Assembly (NCBI GenBank): GCA_037043235.1
Contig: JAWRVZ010000185.1
Span: forward strand, 823,501-887,500
Origin: Rhodeus uyekii
Taxonomy: Eukaryota; Chordata; Actinopteri; Cypriniformes; Acheilognathidae
Length of the DNA stretch: 64,000 bases
Direction of reading: 5' to 3'
Shown here piece after piece: positions 35,428 to 46,614 of the stretch (position 1 is the first letter of the stretch; each line of letters starts with the position of its first letter). The notes below the pieces were generated by a model that searched no databases, had not been told where the DNA came from, and saw only the letters and a list, made by a program, of their open reading frames with translations. The translations under genes were made by a program, and so were the position numbers.

Positions 35428-35429
35428 TA

Positions 35430-37684
35430 TTTGATGGATTGATTAAAACATAATGTGAGTGTATTGTTAAATAGTAGAATAAAGTTCAGCTAAACTCACT
35501 GTTTTGCTTCAGTTACCTTTTTTTGTAGACCGTATTGTAGGGGAATTTACAGTTAAGACCCGAGGAGCAGATATGTTGAATGAAGAGCAGGAGTCAGAAG
35601 TGCAGTCAATAGAAGAAATTTTAGTGAAGTTTAGTTTGCAGTTTCATCAGCAGAAGCTTCAGGTCTCACAAGGAGTTCGTAGACCACCCCACACACAATA
35701 ACATTGTTACAGCAATTATACTCTAACAGAGGGTGCTAACTACATCAATGATGACGGTTAAATGATTCTGATTGGCTAAGAAAGAAAGAAAGAAAGAAAA
35801 ACAAAACTAGTCATTTTCCACACAAGAGCAGACAGTCTGAAGCATATCTTCGTTGATCACATCGGGATTTGCAAACACATTAACTGTTTTTTCTGAACAT
35901 ACAGTCTATACTAAAACCTTGTACATTTTATTTTGTTAGCATGATCAATGAAATGGAGTCTCTTTAGGGTACAAAAATTAAATTGGTTGAATATTTTACA
36001 TTTTTCTTTTTGTGTGTAGGTTTATAGTTTACATGAAACTGACTTGTATTTCTTACTGAACAAGATATTCTTTTTCTGATTTATAACATTCTCAACGAAA
36101 TGAATAGCATTAAAGTTGTTTGTGTTTAGTACTTTTGTGTCACAAAAAAGGTTCCAATGACTGTCTCTCATGTTTCCTTCAGACATTTCTCTGTGTCTTT
36201 TGATAAAACACTGACATAATATGATTACATCTTAAAAATGCAACTGCTTGATTTTGACTACTACATAGTCAAAAGTCATTCTAGTCATATGGAAATGTTG
36301 CAGATCAAAGTATTTGTTCACCAGATTGTCTGGACCTTCACACACACACACACACACACACCTGCAAATTTTTGATTATCAGTTGGTAATAAATTGCTCT
36401 GAAAGTGACCTCATCAATATCGTTCCTCTGTGTCGTTGTGGTTTTAGCTGTGATGTGGACTGTTATGCTCGATCTTTATTTAAATTTACAGTAGTGATGT
36501 TTTTTAAAGACTTTATAATTATTGCTATAGGTAACGTATTTTAAACTGGCCTTTATACTGTATTTTTGAATGGGAACAAAACTTATTTTAAATTCACCTG
36601 TACGATATACATTCTCATCGTGGATGTAGTAAATATAATGTTACTCAAAAAAGTTTTACAACAAAAATTAAGCACATAATTATATTTCACTGTAGGTCTA
36701 CATTGGAACAGAAAGAAGTAGAGAAGTGACAGTAATGGCTACATTAAAACAAAACAGATAAAGAGCTGAATAAAATAAATCTTACCTTATTACAAATTAA
36801 AGCGACTGCCTTCTCCAACATGTAACACGCATGAGGTCAACTGGGAGGAATTATGATCTTGAGATTTGATTAAAACTATTTATTCTTATTCATTTTCTTG
36901 TAGTTGAATTGGCACATGGTACAGTTGTATTTTAAAATGATCCAAAGAAATGAGTAAAATACAAATACAATGCAAATACATATTTTAAGTGTACAGTGAA
37001 ACATTAAACGCAACAACAGAATTTACCCATAGATTATAACTAGCTTTTTTTTGCCAGAAAGATTTAGAGTCATTAGAGTTTTATTAGGCCAATTCACTTT
37101 TTTATATTTGTAGGTATGAGAATCAATACACAACAATACAATTAGATAGTGATTTATGAACAAGAATGCAAACAGATTTAGAAAGGTACTTTGCTAGTCA
37201 GATGCAAGTCAGTTATTACTCAAATACTTTCCTGATGAATTTCTTTCTGTGAATGAATCGTCAGTCTGACTCAAACAGGATACTTCAGTAGTTTCACTAA
37301 TGCTGTGCATCGAGCGCTGGCTGAATCAAACGTTTGTTGACAGTATTATATTGACAGCACTCCTTTAAATAACAGATCTTTATCTCTCCACAAATGCCCC
37401 CTGTGTAATATTAACCTACAGCAGTGTTTCTTAACTATGGACCTCCTCTCCCTTATTTCTCTCATCTCATTAGTTTCTTCTAATGAGTTGATGAGTTGAA
37501 TCGGGTGTGTTTGATTAGGGAAAAATACAAAATGTGGAATGTTGGAGGAGAAAATAACCCTGGGGAACATTATGCCAGGAAATCAACTGATTACAATATA
37601 TTTATTACATGTAGAAAGAAAATGTACAAATATATTAACAATATATATTTTGATAAAGGTCTTTTTTCTTGTCTGTATTTTCAG
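35430..37684. other. NLR intron, no exon supported; (CA)n at 36340-36361
   Basis: AT-rich intron. A short open stretch at 35528-35701 (DRIVGEFTVKTRGADMLNEE) follows a T-rich tract ending TTTTTTTGTAG and looks exon-like, but it matches nothing I recognise and its phase was not reconciled with the NLR exons. A (CA) run of about 11 units is at 36340-36361. Confidence 0.4.
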
Positions 37685-39614
37685 TGTTGGGAGAGCTGAT
37701 CAGATCAGATGTGTGTCCTGTCAGACCAGCACATCCTCCTCCTGTCAGAAGCACATCAGTCATCATGACACAGAAGCAGCCCTGCAGCTCCATTCTCACC
37801 AACCAGTGCATGATGATCTCCAGAGAGTCAAACACCAGCACAAAACCAGCATGAAGAACAAGTATGAGAGCGTATTTGAGGGAGTCAAACTACAAGAGAA
37901 TCAGACGCTCCTGAACAGGATTTACACACAGCTGTACATCATAGAGGGAGAGAGTGAAGGAGTGAATGAAGAACATGAAGTGCTACAGATGGAGAAAAGT
38001 TACCAGACGCTCCAAGACACTCCAATCAACTGCAATGACATCTTTAATCCTTCACCTGAACCTGGATATGATGAGAAGAGAGAAGAAAGATGAAATCAAG
38101 ACTGTTCTTACTAAAGGCATCGCTGGAATTGGAAAAACCGTCTCTGTGCAGAAGTTCATTCTGGACTGGGCCGAGGGAAAAGCCAATCAGGATGTAGATT
38201 TCATGTTTGTGCTTCCATTTCGAGAGCTGAACTTGATTAAAGATCATCAGTACAGTCTTCACAGACTTCTGCTGGACTTTCATCCTGAACTTCAAGATCT
38301 GCACTCAAAGATTTATGATGAATGTACAGTTGTGTTCATCTTTGATGGTCTGGATGAAAGCAGAATTACATTGTTTTCAGACTGTGAGAAAGTTTCTGAT
38401 GTGACTGAGATTTCATCAGTGGGTGTGTTGATGTCAAACCTCATGAAAAGAGATCTGCTTCCTTCTGCTCTCATCTGGATCACCACCAGACCAGCAGCAG
38501 CCAATCAGATCCCCTGCAAATACATCAACCGTGTGACAGAAATTCAGGGATTCAATGACCCTCAGAAGGAGGAATATTTCAGGAAGAGAATCAGTGATGA
38601 GCATCAGGCCAGCAGAATCATCTCACACATCAGAAGAGCAAGAAGCCTCCACATCATGTGCCACATACCCGTCTTCTGCTGGATCTCAGCCACTGTGCTT
38701 CAAAACATCCTGAATCAAGATCTCAGTGCAGAAATCCCTCAAACTCTGACTGAAATGTACATACACTTCCTGCTCATTCAAACCCATATGAGGAACCAGA
38801 AGTATGAAGAGAGAGATCCAGAGAAAGTCCTGCAGTCCAACAGAGACGTGATTGTGAAACTTGCTGAACTGGCTTTCAATCAGCTGATGAAGGGCAATGT
38901 GATGTTCTATGAGGAGGACCTGAGAGAGAGCGGCATAGACGTCACTGACGCCTCAGTGTATTCTGGGATTTGCACTGAGATCTTTAGAGAGGAATCTATG
39001 ATTTATCACAGGAAGGTTTACAGCTTCGTACATCTGAGCTTTCAGGAGTTTTTTGCAGCACTGTATGTGTTTTTCTGCTTTTTACACAAGAACAGTGAAG
39101 TTCTGAAAGTGTTCCTGATGGAAAAGTCCAGAACTCAGTCTGGGAATGTTCCTCTGGATGTGTTTCTGAAGGGAGTAATGAATAAAGCCTTGAAGAGTGA
39201 AAATGGACACCTGGATCTTTTCCTTCGATTTCTTCATGGCGTCTCACTGGAGTCCAATCAGAGACTCTTACAGGATCTGCTGATTCACACAGAGAACAAC
39301 CCAGAGAACATCAAGAAAATAATCCACAACCTCAAACGAGGTCAAAAGAACAATGTCAGTCCTGAAAGATGGATGAATCTGTCACACTGCTTGATTGAGA
39401 TGAAGGATAATTCTGTTGTTGAAGAAATGCAGTCATTTTTGAACTCTGAAACAAAAAGAAAAAATCTTTCTCTTGCACAATGCTCAACTTTAGCAAACAT
39501 GATCCTGATGTCAGAGGAGGTGATGGATGAGTTAGACTTTAAGAAGTACAACATCAAATCAAAAGAGGGTAAATGGAGACTGTTACCTGCTGTGAGGAAC
39601 TGCAGAAAAGCCAT
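37685..39614 (+). CDS. NLR FISNA-NACHT exon with one-base frameshift
   Basis: The acceptor is GTATTTTCAG; the donor is CCAT|GTGAGT. The first part (37685 to about 38075) encodes FISNA, for example KNKYESVFEGVKLQENQTLL and YTQLYIIEGESEGVNEEHE, ending in TGA at 38091-38093. The rest is in the next frame: Walker A GIAGIGKT (38116-38139), Walker B FIFDGLDES (38335-38361), sensor-like WITTRPAAA, then the winged-helix and NACHT-associated helices (SFVHLSFQEFFAALYVF) to RNCRKAM. The exon is 1930 nt; the neighbouring phases call for 1929 (mod 3), so one base is extra within the purine run at 38066-38092. All NACHT motifs are otherwise intact. Confidence 0.9.
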
Positions 39615-40063
39615 GTGAGTGTGAAGATCAAATAATATTAGAATATGAACAGATTTTTAAAAGGTGTGATGGAGGTTTGGTGAGTGTTTTCCGGGTTTTT
39701 TTTTTATTCAAAAGCATATTTTTTTTTTGCATTCAAATATTGAAATAACCAAATCAATTACATTTTCAACTGATAAATTTGTACTTTTATTTCAGTAAAA
39801 ATAATCACATTTAGAGAAAAAACACATGATTTTTCCATGTTTTCCACAAGTGATCACATGGATTTCACATGCAGTGTTTAAGAAAAAACACTTGTTTTTT
39901 ATGTGAAAAGTGTTTATGTGTTTTTGCACATGTGAAATTCATATGAATTTTCTTTAAAGGCAAGTTACCAGTAACACTTTTCCAAGAGAGTTGTTCATGT
40001 TTATCCATTCAGTAGAACTGGTTTATGTAATAATCACTTCTAATAGAACATTTTCATATTAAA

Positions 40064-40385
40064 GGATAGTTCACCCAAAAATGTAAATTTGTTCATTTAC
40101 TCACCCTTATGTTTTGAGTAATTTATTCACCTTAACTGTATGAGTGTCTTTCTTTTGTTGAACATAAATTAAGATATTTTAAATAATGATGGTAACCAGA
40201 CAATTGATGCACGCATTGACTTCTGTAATGGGGAAATAAAATGCTATTGAAGTCATTTGCTTACCAGCATTCTTTAAAATATATATTTTTTGTGTTCAGA
40301 AAAAGAAACTCATTCTTACAATTTAAGAGATTCATATATGTTTGGAACATCATGAGGGTGAGGAAATTATTACAACATTTTCCTA
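40064..40385. mobile_element. Near-palindromic foldback MITE (AGTTCACCCAAAAATG family)
   Basis: The element starts AGTTCACCCAAAAATG and passes through TCATTTACTCACCC, a CTTTTGTTGAACA arm and a central inversion. It returns through GTGTTCAGAAAAAGAAACTC to CATGAGGGTGAGGAAAT. This is the common zebrafish-type palindromic repeat; the right end is degraded. It lies in the intron before the first LRR exon. A short piece of the same family is at about 20833-20875. Confidence 0.65.
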
Positions 40386-40634
40386 TTCAGTCGAATTAGT
40401 TCTGAAAAATAAATTGTAAATTCCACAAACTGACTTTTTCTTGAAACACAATATCTTTATTTATACACAATCTTTTATTTTCTTTCATAAAAATAAGGCT
40501 TTTAATTAAGTTACATCTCTAATATATTTACTTTACTTTCCTGCTGTACTGATCAGAGTGGGAATGATCAACCATCTTTTCTTTAGAAGTTTGTTAAAGT
40601 TGCTGCCTTTTTATGCAGAGCTCTTGTTTTTCAG

Positions 40635-40808
40635 ATTGACACACTGTAATCTCACAGATCAGCACTGTGAAATTGTAGCTTCAGCTCTACAATCATCAAA
40701 CTCCCCCCTGAGAGAACTGGATCTGAGTAACAATGATCTGCAGGATTCAGGAGTGAAGCTCCTCTCTGCTGGACTGAAGAGTTCAAACTGTCAACTCAAC
40801 ATACTGAG
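40635..40808 (+). CDS. NLR leucine-rich-repeat exon
   Basis: A 174-nt exon (58 codons), the standard length for this NLR group, with acceptor GTTTTTCAG and donor CTGAG|GTTTGA. It encodes LTHCNLTDQHCEIVASALQS followed by PLRELDLSNNDLQDSGVKLL and KSSNCQLNILR, two ribonuclease-inhibitor-type LRRs. Its phase (2 to 2) matches the NACHT exon end and the next LRR exon. Confidence 0.88.
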
Positions 40809-41536
40809 GTTTGAGCTTCACATTCATTCATTAAATATGTTATTGTCCAAGTTACAGTTGCCTTTCTAGGATGCTTATTAAGAAAAAAAAAAATATTTCA
40901 CTACAATGGAGTACAAGTGTCCCACTTTAACAGTACTGCCTAAAAGACAATGGGGTTTCATCTTAAGACATTATTTAATGTCCTGCTTTCCAGTTTATTT
41001 TTTATTTTTACTGAGGTAAGAGACTAATGTAAGACTATATGACATTTGGAACTTAAATAAAGTGTCATAACATTATTTTTCCAAATGTTGTTTTAGGTTA
41101 ATTGTATAATGTTTGTAAGTAAAGTAAAAAAGTCATACATTTTCCTAAAAGTCTTGCTCCTTTAAGACTTGTCAGAAATGGCCACTGTTAAAATGAGCTT
41201 ATTAGAAACAAGTATAAATGCCAAACACTTTTGCACATGAGCAAGTGCTTTAAAAACATTTTCCATAAACCTTCATTTACAGACAAATCATGAAATTGTT
41301 GTTACGATCACTAGGGGTCAGGAAAAGGAGAAGTGAGTGATGATAAATGTTTTATTTACAATAAGGCAAGGCAAGGCAAGGCAAGTTTATTTGTATAGCA
41401 CATTTCATACACAATGGTAATTCAAAGTGCTTTACATAAAGAAGAATGATAAAAGTAAAACATTAAAAATGATTAAAAGAATAAAAAGATAATACGTATA
41501 AAATAAAATGCAAACAGTTCGGACATAGCACAGTGC

Positions 41537-43102
41537 TCAATCTGCAAATGCAAAGGTAAAAAGATGTGTTTTGAGTCTTGATTTGAATGTGGCTACTGTT
41601 GGAGCACACCTGATCTCTTCTGGAAGCTGGTTCCAGCTGCGGCTGGCGTAACAGCTAAAAGCAGACTCTCCTTGCTTTGAGTGAACCCTGGGTATTACTA
41701 AGTGACTTGATCCTGATGATCTTAGTGATCTGTTAGGTTTATATTCTATGAGCATATCTGCAATGTATTGAGGTCCTAGGCCATTGAGTGATTTATAAAC
41801 AAGTAACAGTACTTTAAAATTAATTCTAAATGTAACTGGAAGCCAGTGCAAGGACCTAAGGACTGGTGTGATGTGTTCATATTTTCTGGTTCTGCTCAGA
41901 ATCCTGGCAGCAGCGTTCTGTACGAGCTGCAGCTGTCTTATGGTCTTTTTGGGAAGGCCGGTGAGGAGCCCATTACAATAATCCACCCTGCTGGTGATGA
42001 AAGCATGAACAAGTTTCTCTAAGTCTTGATTGGAGACAAAGCATCTAATTCTTGCAATATTTTTGAGATGATAATATGCTGATTTAGTTATTGTTTTTAC
42101 ATGGCTACTGAAACTCAGGTCTGACTCCAAAATCACACCAAGATTCCTGACCTGATTTTTAGTTGTTTGACCCCTAGAGTGAAGGTATGCGTTCACTTTG
42201 AGAACTTCATCTTTGTTTCCAAATGCAATGACTTCAGTTTTGTCTTTGTTTAACTGAAGGAAGTTTAGGCACATCCAGTTTTTAATTTCATCAATGCATT
42301 GACACAGGGAGTCAATGGGGCTGTAATCATTAGGTGATAACGCGAGGTAAATCTGGGTGTCATCTGCATAGCTGTGATATGCAATTTGGTTCTTTCTCAT
42401 TATTTGGCTCAGTGGCAGCATATATAAGTTGAACAGGAGGGGTGCAAGTATTGAACCTTGAGGGACTCCGCATGTCATGGATGTCCACTCAGACTTATGG
42501 TCACCGATACTCACATAATAACCTCTCCCTTCTAAGTATGACCTGAACCATTTAAGAACCATCTCAGAAAGCCCAACCCAGTTTTCCAGCCTGTCAAGGA
42601 GAATGTTGTGATCTATGGTGTCAAACGCAGCACTGAGGTCGAGTAAAACCAGCACTGATAATTTACCTGAATCTGTGTTAAGACGAATATCATTTATTAT
42701 CTTTATGAGTGCTGTCTCTGTGCTGTGATGTGGTCGGAAACCAGACTGAAAGTTGTCAAAGTATCCATTCAAGCTTAAGAACTTGTTCAGCTGATTGAAA
42801 ATAACTTTTTCAATGATCTTGCCAATGAAAGGTAGATTTGAGATTGGTCTGTAATTGCTCAATATGATGTTGTCCAGATTGGTCTTTTTCAGAAGGGGCT
42901 TAACAACTGCAGTTTTTAGGGAATTTGGAAAAGTCCCAGAAAGAAGTGAGGCATTTACCACTTCTAGGATATCTGCTTCTAAACAGTTAAACACGCTTTT
43001 GAAAAAAGATGTGGGAAGTATGTCAAGGGCGCAGGTTGATGTTTTAAGGTGCTGTACTGTTTCTTCCAAAATTTTACCATCAATTGCTTCGAAAACAGAC
43101 AT
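41537..43102 (-). CDS. LINE A reverse transcriptase part of ORF2
   Basis: A 521-aa open frame covering the RT fingers, palm (YADD box) and thumb and the C-terminal region (PVLRSLHWLPVTFRINFKVL, SRSWNQLPEEIR) typical of fish jockey/I-group LINEs. The ATG at 43102 is internal to the original protein; the frame is open upstream to the insertion point at 43133. Confidence 0.85.
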   Translation of the reverse strand: MSVFEAIDGKILEETVQHLKTSTCALDILPTSFFKSVFNCLEADILEVVNASLLSGTFPNSLKTAVVKPLLKKTNLDNIILSNYRPISNLPFIGKIIEKVIFNQLNKFLSLNGYFDNFQSGFRPHHSTETALIKIINDIRLNTDSGKLSVLVLLDLSAAFDTIDHNILLDRLENWVGLSEMVLKWFRSYLEGRGYYVSIGDHKSEWTSMTCGVPQGSILAPLLFNLYMLPLSQIMRKNQIAYHSYADDTQIYLALSPNDYSPIDSLCQCIDEIKNWMCLNFLQLNKDKTEVIAFGNKDEVLKVNAYLHSRGQTTKNQVRNLGVILESDLSFSSHVKTITKSAYYHLKNIARIRCFVSNQDLEKLVHAFITSRVDYCNGLLTGLPKKTIRQLQLVQNAAARILSRTRKYEHITPVLRSLHWLPVTFRINFKVLLLVYKSLNGLGPQYIADMLIEYKPNRSLRSSGSSHLVIPRVHSKQGESAFSCYASRSWNQLPEEIRCAPTVATFKSRLKTHLFTFAFAD

Positions 43103-43133
43103 AATAGCTACTTTCTGAGATTGTGGTCTGATC

Positions 43134-46100
43134 AGTCATCACCACGAAGATGGCATCTTTGCATAGAACCAAGATGGCGCCGCTATGTTTGGCTGGCCAC
43201 TTGCTCGTCTGTTTTCTCGTGTTTGTTTTCGCGTTAGTCTCGTCGCTCACTGTTTACGACCGCTCAACGCTGCTGGATTTACGTCTTACAACTCACCGCC
43301 TTTTAAACTCACATTCATTTAAACTTCCACCACCACTGCTGTTATCAATTCCCCATTTCCTGAGGCGCCCTGTCTGTCTGCTACCAGGCAGTAAGCGCCG
43401 CAGAAGGCGCGGTCGGAGAGGCGGACTTCATGTCAGGCTGAGGATTTACCTGGATTCGTCATCGCAGAGGGGTGGAAATCAGTCTGGAGTTGGATACGCT
43501 AGAAGATCGCGGGAATGCTACCGATGGCTTCGGCCGGTTGGCCTCTACACTGGCGTCCCTTCTCCATGTTGCCGCCGGGTTGGAACATCTACCCGGGGTC
43601 GCGTTCAGGAAAACCTCTGTCCGATTACCTGTGTGACATCGCCACCTGTCAACAACTTGACTACGTTCCACTTGGCACTTTGCAACACCAGATCACTAAA
43701 TAACAAGACATTTGTCTTCAATGATATCATTTCCTCTCACAATCTGGATTTGTTTTTCCTCACCAAAACCTGGCTTCCCCCAGGTGACGTCAGTGCTTTC
43801 TCGGAGCTCCTCCCCTCGGGTTACCTCTACCTAAACTCCCCGCGGCAAGCGGGTAGGGGTGGGGGTATAGCCACCGCACATAGACAGTCCCTGAAGTGTC
43901 GCCAGTTGTCCACTAGAGGGTATTCCAGCTTTGAGCTGCAAGTTTTTATACTAACACTACCCTGTCCTATTTTATGTGCAGTAATCTACAGGCCGCCCAA
44001 ATTTAATAAGGTTTTCTTAACTGAGTTCTCAGAGTTCCTAACAGAATTTCTGGCTAAGTTTGATAACATTTTAATTTGTGGTGATTTTAACATTCATGTT
44101 TGCTGCCCCTCTGATAAACCTGCTAATGATTTTAAGGCACTTTTAGCTTCATTAGATCTGGTTCAGTCCATATCTGGTCCGACTCATCGGTTAGGTCACA
44201 CTCTTGACCTTATCATCTCTCGTGGGGTAATTGTGTCAGCTTGTGAGGTTGTGGATTTTCCCATCTCTGACCATTCCCTCATACAGTTTGACATTTGTGC
44301 TGTTTCGCCAGAACCTTCTACTACTGCCCCTCATCGTCGTCGCATTATTACCTCATCTACTGTTGAAGATTTTGTTGCTTCATTCTCTGTTTCTGGTCTT
44401 GCTTCCATCGAGCTATCATCACCTCTTTGCCCGGACGTTTTCATTTCCTCCTTCAACAACATCTGCTCCCAGATTATGGACTCTGTTGCACCCTACAAGG
44501 TGAAGTCGACTAATGGTCCTCTGGACCCCTGGCTCAATGACACAACTAGGGCCCTTAAGCGCCAATGTAGACAGGCTGAGCGAAAATGGAAGAAGGATAG
44601 GTTGCGGGTGTCGTTGGAGATGTTTAGAGACAGTCTGGCCACATATCAGAGAGCACTGAAGGATGCTAAAGGACAATACCTCTCCTATCTCATCAACAGC
44701 AATAGCCACCGTCCTGGAATTTTATTTAACACTATTAATTCTGTTATTAATCCAGTGTCTGTTGTCTTGAATGATGTTTCTGAAAATACTTGTAATGCAT
44801 TCAAGCAATATTTTGTAGACAAGGTTTTGTCTGTCAGGCAAACTATTACTCAACACTCTACTGTTGTCATGCCGTCTAGTGCGGTGCATTGTGTGCTAGA
44901 GAACTTTGAGGCTGTTTCTCTTGTGGACCTCAAAAAAGCTGTCCTCGAGTTGAAGTCTACCACCTGCCCTTTAGACGTTGTTCCTGCAAGGATTTTGAAG
45001 GAGGCTGTTGACATCGTTGGTCCCTGCCTTGTCTCCTTCATAAACAACTGTCTTATTTTGGGTACTGTTCCTACTGCTCTCAAACATGCCATTATTAGAC
45101 CGTTGCTTAAGAAACCCAACCTAGACCCCTCCATTATATCAAACTTCCGCCCTATCTCTCATCTATCATTTCTGTCAAAGCTGATGGAGAAGCTTGTTTA
45201 CGCTCAGCTCCAGGCTCATCTCCAACTGAACAGCATCGGCGATACATTCCAGTCTGGTTTCAGGACCAGGCACAGCACTGAATCTGCATTACTGAGGGTG
45301 CATAATGACATTCTTGAAGCAATGGACAGAAAAAGCTCTATGGTTCTGGTTTTACTGGACCTTACCGCTGCATTTGACACTGTGGATCATGCTATTCTCA
45401 TCTCTCGTCTACAACATGTTGCTGGTCTGCAGAAAGCGGTGCTGAATTGGTTCTCCTCATACCTCACTAATAGAACCTTTTCAGTAATGCTCAATGACTT
45501 CTCTTCCTCAGTTGCTCCTTTGTCATCTGGAGTACCACAGGGTTCCATTCTTGGTCCTATTTTGTTTTCGCTCTATATGCTGCCACTTGGTCAACTTATC
45601 TCCAAACACAATGTTCATTTTCATTTCTATGCCGACGACCTCCAGATCTACCTTCCTGTGATTCTGAGTAATCGTTCGGCACTGGACCCTCTTCATAATT
45701 GTCTTCAGGACATCAAACAGTGGCTTTCACAGAATTTCCTTCATTTAAATGAAAATAAGACTGAGTACATCCTGTTCAGCCCGGATTCACTCAACAGTGT
45801 TTTTAGCTCTGGTCAAACGACACCTCAGTTTGCTCAGTCTGTGCGTAACCTGGGTGTTATTTTGGACAAAAACTTGAAGTTTGATAAACAGATTGGTGCA
45901 GTAGTGAAGGCGAGTTTTTACCAGTTAAGACTTCTTAGTAAGGTCAAATATTTTTTGTCAAGAGCCGACCTTGAAAAAGCAATTCATGCATTCATCAGTT
46001 CGAGGATCGACTACTGTAATGCCCTATACACTGGACTAAATACATCACTCATCAGTCGCCTTCAACTGGTGCAAAACGCTGCCGCACGTCTTCTCTCAAA

Positions 46101-46609
46101 CACATCAAAGAGGTCTCACATTACCCCTGTCCTCCGCACGCTTCACTGGCTCCCAGTGCAGTTTAGGGTGGAGTATAAAGTCCTGTTGTTTGTCTTCAAG
46201 GCCATTCATGGCTTGGCCCCAGTATACCTCACTGACTTAGTAAAAGTCTATCAGCCAGCCAGAACACTCCGCTCCTCTGATCACATTTCTCTGGTGACTC
46301 CAACATACAGATATAAAAAGTTTGGAGGCCGGTCATTTAGTGTTCAGGGACCAAAGTTGTGGAATGCTCTCCCTATGCACCTCCGAAGCATCACGGTGCT
46401 GAGTGTTTTCAAAGCACACCTGAAAACCCACTTTTTTAATCAAGTTTTTAACACATAGCATTGGACTTGATTCTGGTTTCATTTCTTTAATTTGTTTTCT
46501 TTTCTTTATGTTGTCGTTTGATGTTTGTTTTTGTTCTTTTGGAAAGCGCCTTGTGCACCTTTTGGCTGTTTTAAGGCGCTATATAAATAAATTTGATTGA
46601 TTGATTGAT
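43134..46609 (+). mobile_element. LINE B, near full-length, inserted in LINE A
   Basis: A plus-strand non-LTR retrotransposon of 3.5 kb with an unbroken ORF2-type frame and a 3' end of GCGCTATATAAATAAATTTG followed by GATT repeats. Candidate target duplication TGATC at 43129-43133 and 46610-46614. It belongs to the same broad LINE group as LINE A but is a different family. Confidence 0.88.
43150..46458 (+). CDS. LINE B endonuclease-reverse transcriptase, intact 1102-aa frame
   Basis: The N-terminal 165 residues are poorly conserved, with a hydrophobic segment and a basic run (KRRRRRGRRGG). The AP endonuclease follows: CNTRSLNNK, LFFLTKTWL, RGGGIA, VIYRPPK, CGDFNIHV, ISDHSL. The RT has ISNFRPISHL, LLDLTAAFDTVDHAIL, SSGVPQGSILGPILFSLYML and FYADDLQIYL, and the protein ends ALPMHLRSITVLSVFKAHLK. 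There are no stops or frameshifts. The conserved endonuclease ETW is KTW here, replacing a metal-binding Glu, so nicking is probably impaired although the RT looks intact. Confidence 0.88.
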   Translation: MASLHRTKMAPLCLAGHLLVCFLVFVFALVSSLTVYDRSTLLDLRLTTHRLLNSHSFKLPPPLLLSIPHFLRRPVCLLPGSKRRRRRGRRGGLHVRLRIYLDSSSQRGGNQSGVGYARRSRECYRWLRPVGLYTGVPSPCCRRVGTSTRGRVQENLCPITCVTSPPVNNLTTFHLALCNTRSLNNKTFVFNDIISSHNLDLFFLTKTWLPPGDVSAFSELLPSGYLYLNSPRQAGRGGGIATAHRQSLKCRQLSTRGYSSFELQVFILTLPCPILCAVIYRPPKFNKVFLTEFSEFLTEFLAKFDNILICGDFNIHVCCPSDKPANDFKALLASLDLVQSISGPTHRLGHTLDLIISRGVIVSACEVVDFPISDHSLIQFDICAVSPEPSTTAPHRRRIITSSTVEDFVASFSVSGLASIELSSPLCPDVFISSFNNICSQIMDSVAPYKVKSTNGPLDPWLNDTTRALKRQCRQAERKWKKDRLRVSLEMFRDSLATYQRALKDAKGQYLSYLINSNSHRPGILFNTINSVINPVSVVLNDVSENTCNAFKQYFVDKVLSVRQTITQHSTVVMPSSAVHCVLENFEAVSLVDLKKAVLELKSTTCPLDVVPARILKEAVDIVGPCLVSFINNCLILGTVPTALKHAIIRPLLKKPNLDPSIISNFRPISHLSFLSKLMEKLVYAQLQAHLQLNSIGDTFQSGFRTRHSTESALLRVHNDILEAMDRKSSMVLVLLDLTAAFDTVDHAILISRLQHVAGLQKAVLNWFSSYLTNRTFSVMLNDFSSSVAPLSSGVPQGSILGPILFSLYMLPLGQLISKHNVHFHFYADDLQIYLPVILSNRSALDPLHNCLQDIKQWLSQNFLHLNENKTEYILFSPDSLNSVFSSGQTTPQFAQSVRNLGVILDKNLKFDKQIGAVVKASFYQLRLLSKVKYFLSRADLEKAIHAFISSRIDYCNALYTGLNTSLISRLQLVQNAAARLLSNTSKRSHITPVLRTLHWLPVQFRVEYKVLLFVFKAIHGLAPVYLTDLVKVYQPARTLRSSDHISLVTPTYRYKKFGGRSFSVQGPKLWNALPMHLRSITVLSVFKAHLKTHFFNQVFNT

Positions 46610-46614
46610 TGATC

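Noticed and set aside
35528..35701. Exon-like open stretch DRIVGEFTVKTRGADMLNEE after a T-rich acceptor
   Set aside because: No recognised family, no matching donor or phase, and the NLR already splices in phase from 33811 to 37685 without it.
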